Assembly: GCA_964342825.1 (NCBI GenBank)
Contig: CAYFHO010000007.1
Location: 55,697 to 119,696 of the forward strand
DNA: 64,000 bases
Reading direction: 5' to 3'
From: AAA164-E04 sp964342825
GTDB taxonomy: Bacteria > Verrucomicrobiota > Verrucomicrobiia > Limisphaerales > AAA164-E04
Shown piece by piece: positions 61,627-64,000 of the stretch; the stretch's first letter is position 1, and the number at the start of each line of letters is the position of its first letter. Under the pieces are notes generated by a model. It ran no database searches, was not told the DNA's origin, and was given only the letters and a program-made list of their open reading frames with translations. The position numbers were made by a program, and so were the translations under genes.

Positions 61627-62146
61627 GATTTATGTTTGGTCTTAATTTTACTGAGGAGTTCGTTGAGAAGCACGAAACCACTCCGGGTGTTGTCAGGTGA
61701 CTGATGGCAATTCCAAGGCTGAGACTGGTCACTATCCTTACCCCTATTGGATTCCCTCCCTCGAACCACCATCCACTGATCCAGTCTAATGCCGCAGCAG
61801 TCGCTGTGAATACCAGGAAGTGCATGCTCCATTTTGGAATATGCTGAAAAATCGCGAATCGGGCATGTCCGATGAAGAGTCCGACATACAGCCAAAAACA
61901 CCGAATGCAAACACCCAATGGAACGCCGTCCAGCATGTGGCAGCGGTGTGGCTGTTGATGGCAAACGGTATGGAAAACGACGCTAAGTCCCCGCTCAGGG
62001 TGAGTTGCACATAGAATGACAACAGCGATCAAAAACCCGAAAACAGCAGCCAGGACAATACCTGCAACTCTCAAGTGATTTCTATATGCCGAGCTTTCAC
62101 GCATGAATGAGTGGATCATTTCTAGCATTAATTGATCGTGGATCAA
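61613..62146 (-). CDS. DUF2085 family membrane protein
   Basis: 177 residues from TTG 62146 (AAGGA 5-6 bases upstream); the ATG at 62128 is an alternative. The family motif FHTVCHQQPHRCHMLDGVPLGVCIRC is present, with Cys and His residues set between membrane helices, followed by two to three more helices. DUF2085 proteins are small inner-membrane proteins with a likely metal site; no function is established. It is the first gene of the minus-strand run leading into the MacAB-like exporter. Confidence 0.85.
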   Translation of the reverse strand: MIHDQLMLEMIHSFMRESSAYRNHLRVAGIVLAAVFGFLIAVVILCATHPERGLSVVFHTVCHQQPHRCHMLDGVPLGVCIRCFWLYVGLFIGHARFAIFQHIPKWSMHFLVFTATAAALDWISGWWFEGGNPIGVRIVTSLSLGIAISHLTTPGVVSCFSTNSSVKLRPNINHEYK

Positions 62147-62390
62147 AGTTTTCCTTTGTGAACGAATCAGTGAAATGGATACTGCTGTATCGATTCTTTA
62201 CCAGCAAATGGAGCATGTGACTAAAATTCAATGAAGCTGTCGCAATTTTTTGGCTTTTATCATCAGATTTCACCGTTGATGATGTTTCTGATTTCCAATG
62301 GAGTTTTAAGAGAAATCGATTTTCTTGCAGTTATTGAATGGTATTGATTTTGTAACACGGAAGAACTTTTAAATAAAAAGGAGGAAACGG

Positions 62391-62807
62391 ATGGGAGCAT
62401 GGGATCATACTGCATTTGGAAATGATGATGCTTGCGATTGGGCGGATGAACTTCAAGGCTGCCAGGATTTGAGCTTGATTAACGTCACACTCGACAAAGT
62501 TCTAAAGGTTGGTGACGGTTATCTTGAGGCGTTTGGTGCTTCTCGGGCGATTGCAGCAACAGAAGTCGTTGCCAGATTGCTGGGGCGATTTGGGGTTCGA
62601 AATTCCTACACGGAATCCATCGATTCCTGGGTGGAATCGCATCCTCAAAATGTGCCTGATGAGTTGATTCAAAAAAGTCACAAAGTGCTCGACCGAGTTT
62701 TGAAACAACCCTCCGAACTGCTTGAATTGTGGGAGGACAGTGATCTTTTTGATGCATGGAAAAAGTCCGTCGCTGAGCTCAAAACTCGAATTGAAACCGA
62801 GGATTGA
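62391..62807 (+). CDS. DUF4259 domain protein
   Basis: 138 residues. It begins MGAWDHTAFGNDDACDWADEL, the near-invariant start of DUF4259, and continues with the helical ALKVGDGYLEAFGASRAIAATEVVA-like core. A strong AAGGAGG lies 6-8 bases upstream. DUF4259 proteins are small cytoplasmic proteins of unknown function, sometimes seen near immunity or toxin genes; such a remnant lies about 0.6 kb away. Confidence 0.9.
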   Translation: MGAWDHTAFGNDDACDWADELQGCQDLSLINVTLDKVLKVGDGYLEAFGASRAIAATEVVARLLGRFGVRNSYTESIDSWVESHPQNVPDELIQKSHKVLDRVLKQPSELLELWEDSDLFDAWKKSVAELKTRIETED

Positions 62808-62870
62808 ATTTCGGAAACAAATACATGGTGAAGTGGTGAGAACGACAACTTGTTTTTAACGAAAATTCAG

Positions 62871-63056
62871 ATGCACAATAGCTCCGACCAATTCCTCAAA
62901 ACAGCCCTGACAGCCCTTCACCAACGGTGGGGTAGCATGGGTGATTTCGCCTGGATCCTGTTGGGAATACTTTTAATTTCAGGCATTGGTTTCCTGGTCG
63001 CTGTATTGAGTTGGACTTTACGAGGAGGCCTGTCGAAAAGATTCTATCTAAGGTGA
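62871..63056 (+). CDS. Possible small single-pass membrane protein
   Basis: 61 residues from the ATG at 62871 (TTG 62850 possible). One clear hydrophobic helix (FAWILLGILLISGIGFLVAVLSW) is followed by a basic end. Not recognised, and no good ribosome-binding site. It follows the DUF4259 gene by 63 bases. It could be a real small membrane protein or chance. Confidence 0.35.
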   Translation: MHNSSDQFLKTALTALHQRWGSMGDFAWILLGILLISGIGFLVAVLSWTLRGGLSKRFYLR

Positions 63057-63243
63057 TGACAAGTAAAACAAGCCCAATAGCTTCTACGCACAATTATGGC
63101 CGAATAACGCAAACTGGGAGTTGTTTTCGATCCGGTTCATCCTAGAAGTAGTCGCCCCATATTGCCATGTAGCTTTTGGTTTCTACCGCCTATCAATGAT
63201 ACATTGAAACCAAGTCTCGATAATGCCAGTAAATTCGGAGATG
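63057..63243. other. No intact gene seen
   Basis: About 190 bases. The minus strand shows broken frames that may continue the PIN-domain remnant next to it. Nothing can be assigned. Confidence 0.5.
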
Positions 63244-63435
63244 TCAGGGTAAAATACTTGCTGAAAAATGGAAGGATAAGCTCCCGCGAATCCCACTTTT
63301 CTCCCTCAATAGCAACCTAACCATAGGAAGTGGAACATTCGAACCCTGGTCCGTGGCGGCTTGGGCTTTTTTACTTAATGAAACAGGGTTGCTCATCGCC
63401 CAAATCACCACATCAGTATCCTTTAGATACTACAT
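63244..63435 (-). pseudogene. Decayed VapC-like PIN-domain toxin
   Basis: Reading leftwards, ATG (63435) is followed at once by TAG, then an open stretch YLKDTDVVIWAMSNP, then LSKKAQAATDQGSN. This matches the N-terminal half of VapC/PIN toxins (usually M-K-Y-L-L-D-T-H/D-x-x-x-W, then LS.KA..A). The first catalytic Asp is kept. After about 60 codons the frame ends and the rest of the PIN domain is not recognisable. The early stop and lost C-terminus mark it as a pseudogene. PIN toxins are RNases that cut tRNA or rRNA. Confidence 0.6.
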
Positions 63436-63560
63436 TTCAAATATTCCTCAAAATCTTCAGCGGGATCATCAAAGTCAGGCGAGATGCTTTCAATGAAATC
63501 CGGTCGATCTCCTAGTTTCCTTTTTCCTATTGGGCTGAAATGGGGCTTGGGTGGAGGGAT
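63423..63560 (-). pseudogene. Remnant of a cognate antitoxin (C-terminal part)
   Basis: A 45-codon stretch on the minus strand ends PDFDDPAEDFEEYLK and overlaps the toxin start, as in intact vapBC pairs. The pattern D-F-D-x-P-x-x-D-F-x-E-Y is the toxin-binding tail of many VapB/Phd-type antitoxins. A stop (63561-63563) precedes it, so the DNA-binding N-terminus is not in frame. A separate 40-codon frame at 63576-63698 may or may not be related. Confidence 0.5.
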
Positions 63561-63715
63561 TCAATGAGTTCAAGATCAATTGCTTGAACCGAACTGCAAC
63601 TCGGTGGGGTATTGATCCAAGATAGAGCATTGCTTGTTCGGGGGCGCATCAAGATGTGGATCGGATAATTTAGGCTGCAATTTGGTAGTTTTTTCCATTA
63701 TTTGCGAATTCTTCA

Positions 63716-64000
63716 CTATTTTTTCGACTTCTCGCAGAGGTTTATATGGTGGACTCTTTCTCTGACTCGGTTTTTGTCCCGTACCAATTGTCCTTGCATG
63801 AACCAGCTAGAGGCCGTCCTAACTTCTAAACAATCATTGCCATACTTTAGTCGCTCAAGGAGGACATGAAACTCGCCTGCAGACCCAGGATAATCGCTCC
63901 CGCGAAACTGAAGGTTTGTTTCAGTATCATCTTCGATTGCGTAAAAAATACGGATACTTCCTATGTCCGGCCATGGGAATGCTAGTTCTTGGTTTGGGAT
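63716..64000 (-). CDS. 3' end of an unidentified gene (partial)
   Basis: The minus strand is open from the window edge (64000) for 94 codons to a TAG at 63716-63718. The residues look coding: a block AFPWPDIGSIRIFYAIEDD, then SAGEFHVLLERLKYGNDCLEVR, ending in a charged tail. The start lies outside the window. No family is recognised. Confidence 0.55.
   Translation of the reverse strand: MPNQELAFPWPDIGSIRIFYAIEDDTETNLQFRGSDYPGSAGEFHVLLERLKYGNDCLEVRTASSWFMQGQLVRDKNRVRERVHHINLCEKSKK

Noticed and set aside
63330..63515. 61-codon plus-strand frame and a tRNA-like TTCGAACCC string near 63339
   Set aside because: No cloverleaf can be formed around the string, and the minus strand here encodes the PIN remnant.

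Overview
The window reads as a chromosomal piece from a PVC-superphylum bacterium, most likely a marine Verrucomicrobiota (a planctomycete is the main alternative). The basis is family content. There are two DUF1592-group cytochrome / DUF1552 pairs, two PSCyt1-DUF1549-DUF1553 / DUF1501 pairs, a Pirellula/Verrucomicrobium-type membrane-bound dehydrogenase, a formylglycine sulfatase, a WD40 Ser/Thr kinase, a planctomycete-type ECF sigma factor and a PEP-CTERM protein. The PEP-CTERM protein and the mid-range G+C tilt the call towards Verrucomicrobiota. No rRNA, tRNA, CRISPR array or intact insertion sequence was found. There is one assembly gap of exactly 100 N (34504-34603).

Layout. 1-10.7 kb (+): the tail of a TPR protein, then three exported proteins: an S74-type intramolecular-chaperone protein, a PEP-CTERM protein, and a 2,253-residue repeat protein with a recently duplicated 960-bp unit. 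10.7-19.2 kb (-): two surface-cytochrome operons. 19.3-28.4 kb: an N-acetylneuraminate-lyase-like aldolase, a serine hydrolase, a sulfatase with a dehydrogenase/cytochrome fusion, and an FAD oxidoreductase, which look like a catabolic set for complex, possibly sulfated or sialylated, glycans. 28.5-34.3 kb (-): TerC, an Mla/MCE lipid-transport operon headed by a WPL-repeat exported protein, and infC with an apparent AUU start and a strong terminator. 34.5-39.1 kb (+): a 32-bp repeat on both sides of the gap, then a second DUF1549/DUF1501 pair.

39.4-47.5 kb is the most unusual part: a Ser/Thr kinase with WD40 repeats, a pseudopilin-like exported protein translationally coupled to it, a GT9/heptosyltransferase-like enzyme with a C-terminal cysteine cluster, a 129-residue protein ending in a Ser/Thr/Gly tail, a cytoplasmic-looking subtilase, and a convergent ECF sigma factor overlapping the subtilase end. 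I propose this as a candidate uncharacterised protein-modification and proteolysis locus; that function is inference.

47.6-56.4 kb: a VOC protein, an orphan strong terminator, a TPR/FG-GAP protein, a Sel1 protein, a second DUF1592/DUF1552 pair and a YkgJ-type Cys-cluster protein. 56.4-62.2 kb (-): a MacAB-like tripartite exporter operon led by two small membrane proteins (one DUF2085). 62.4-64 kb: a DUF4259 protein, a possible small membrane protein, a decayed VapBC-like toxin-antitoxin remnant, and the 3' end of an unidentified minus-strand gene running off the window.
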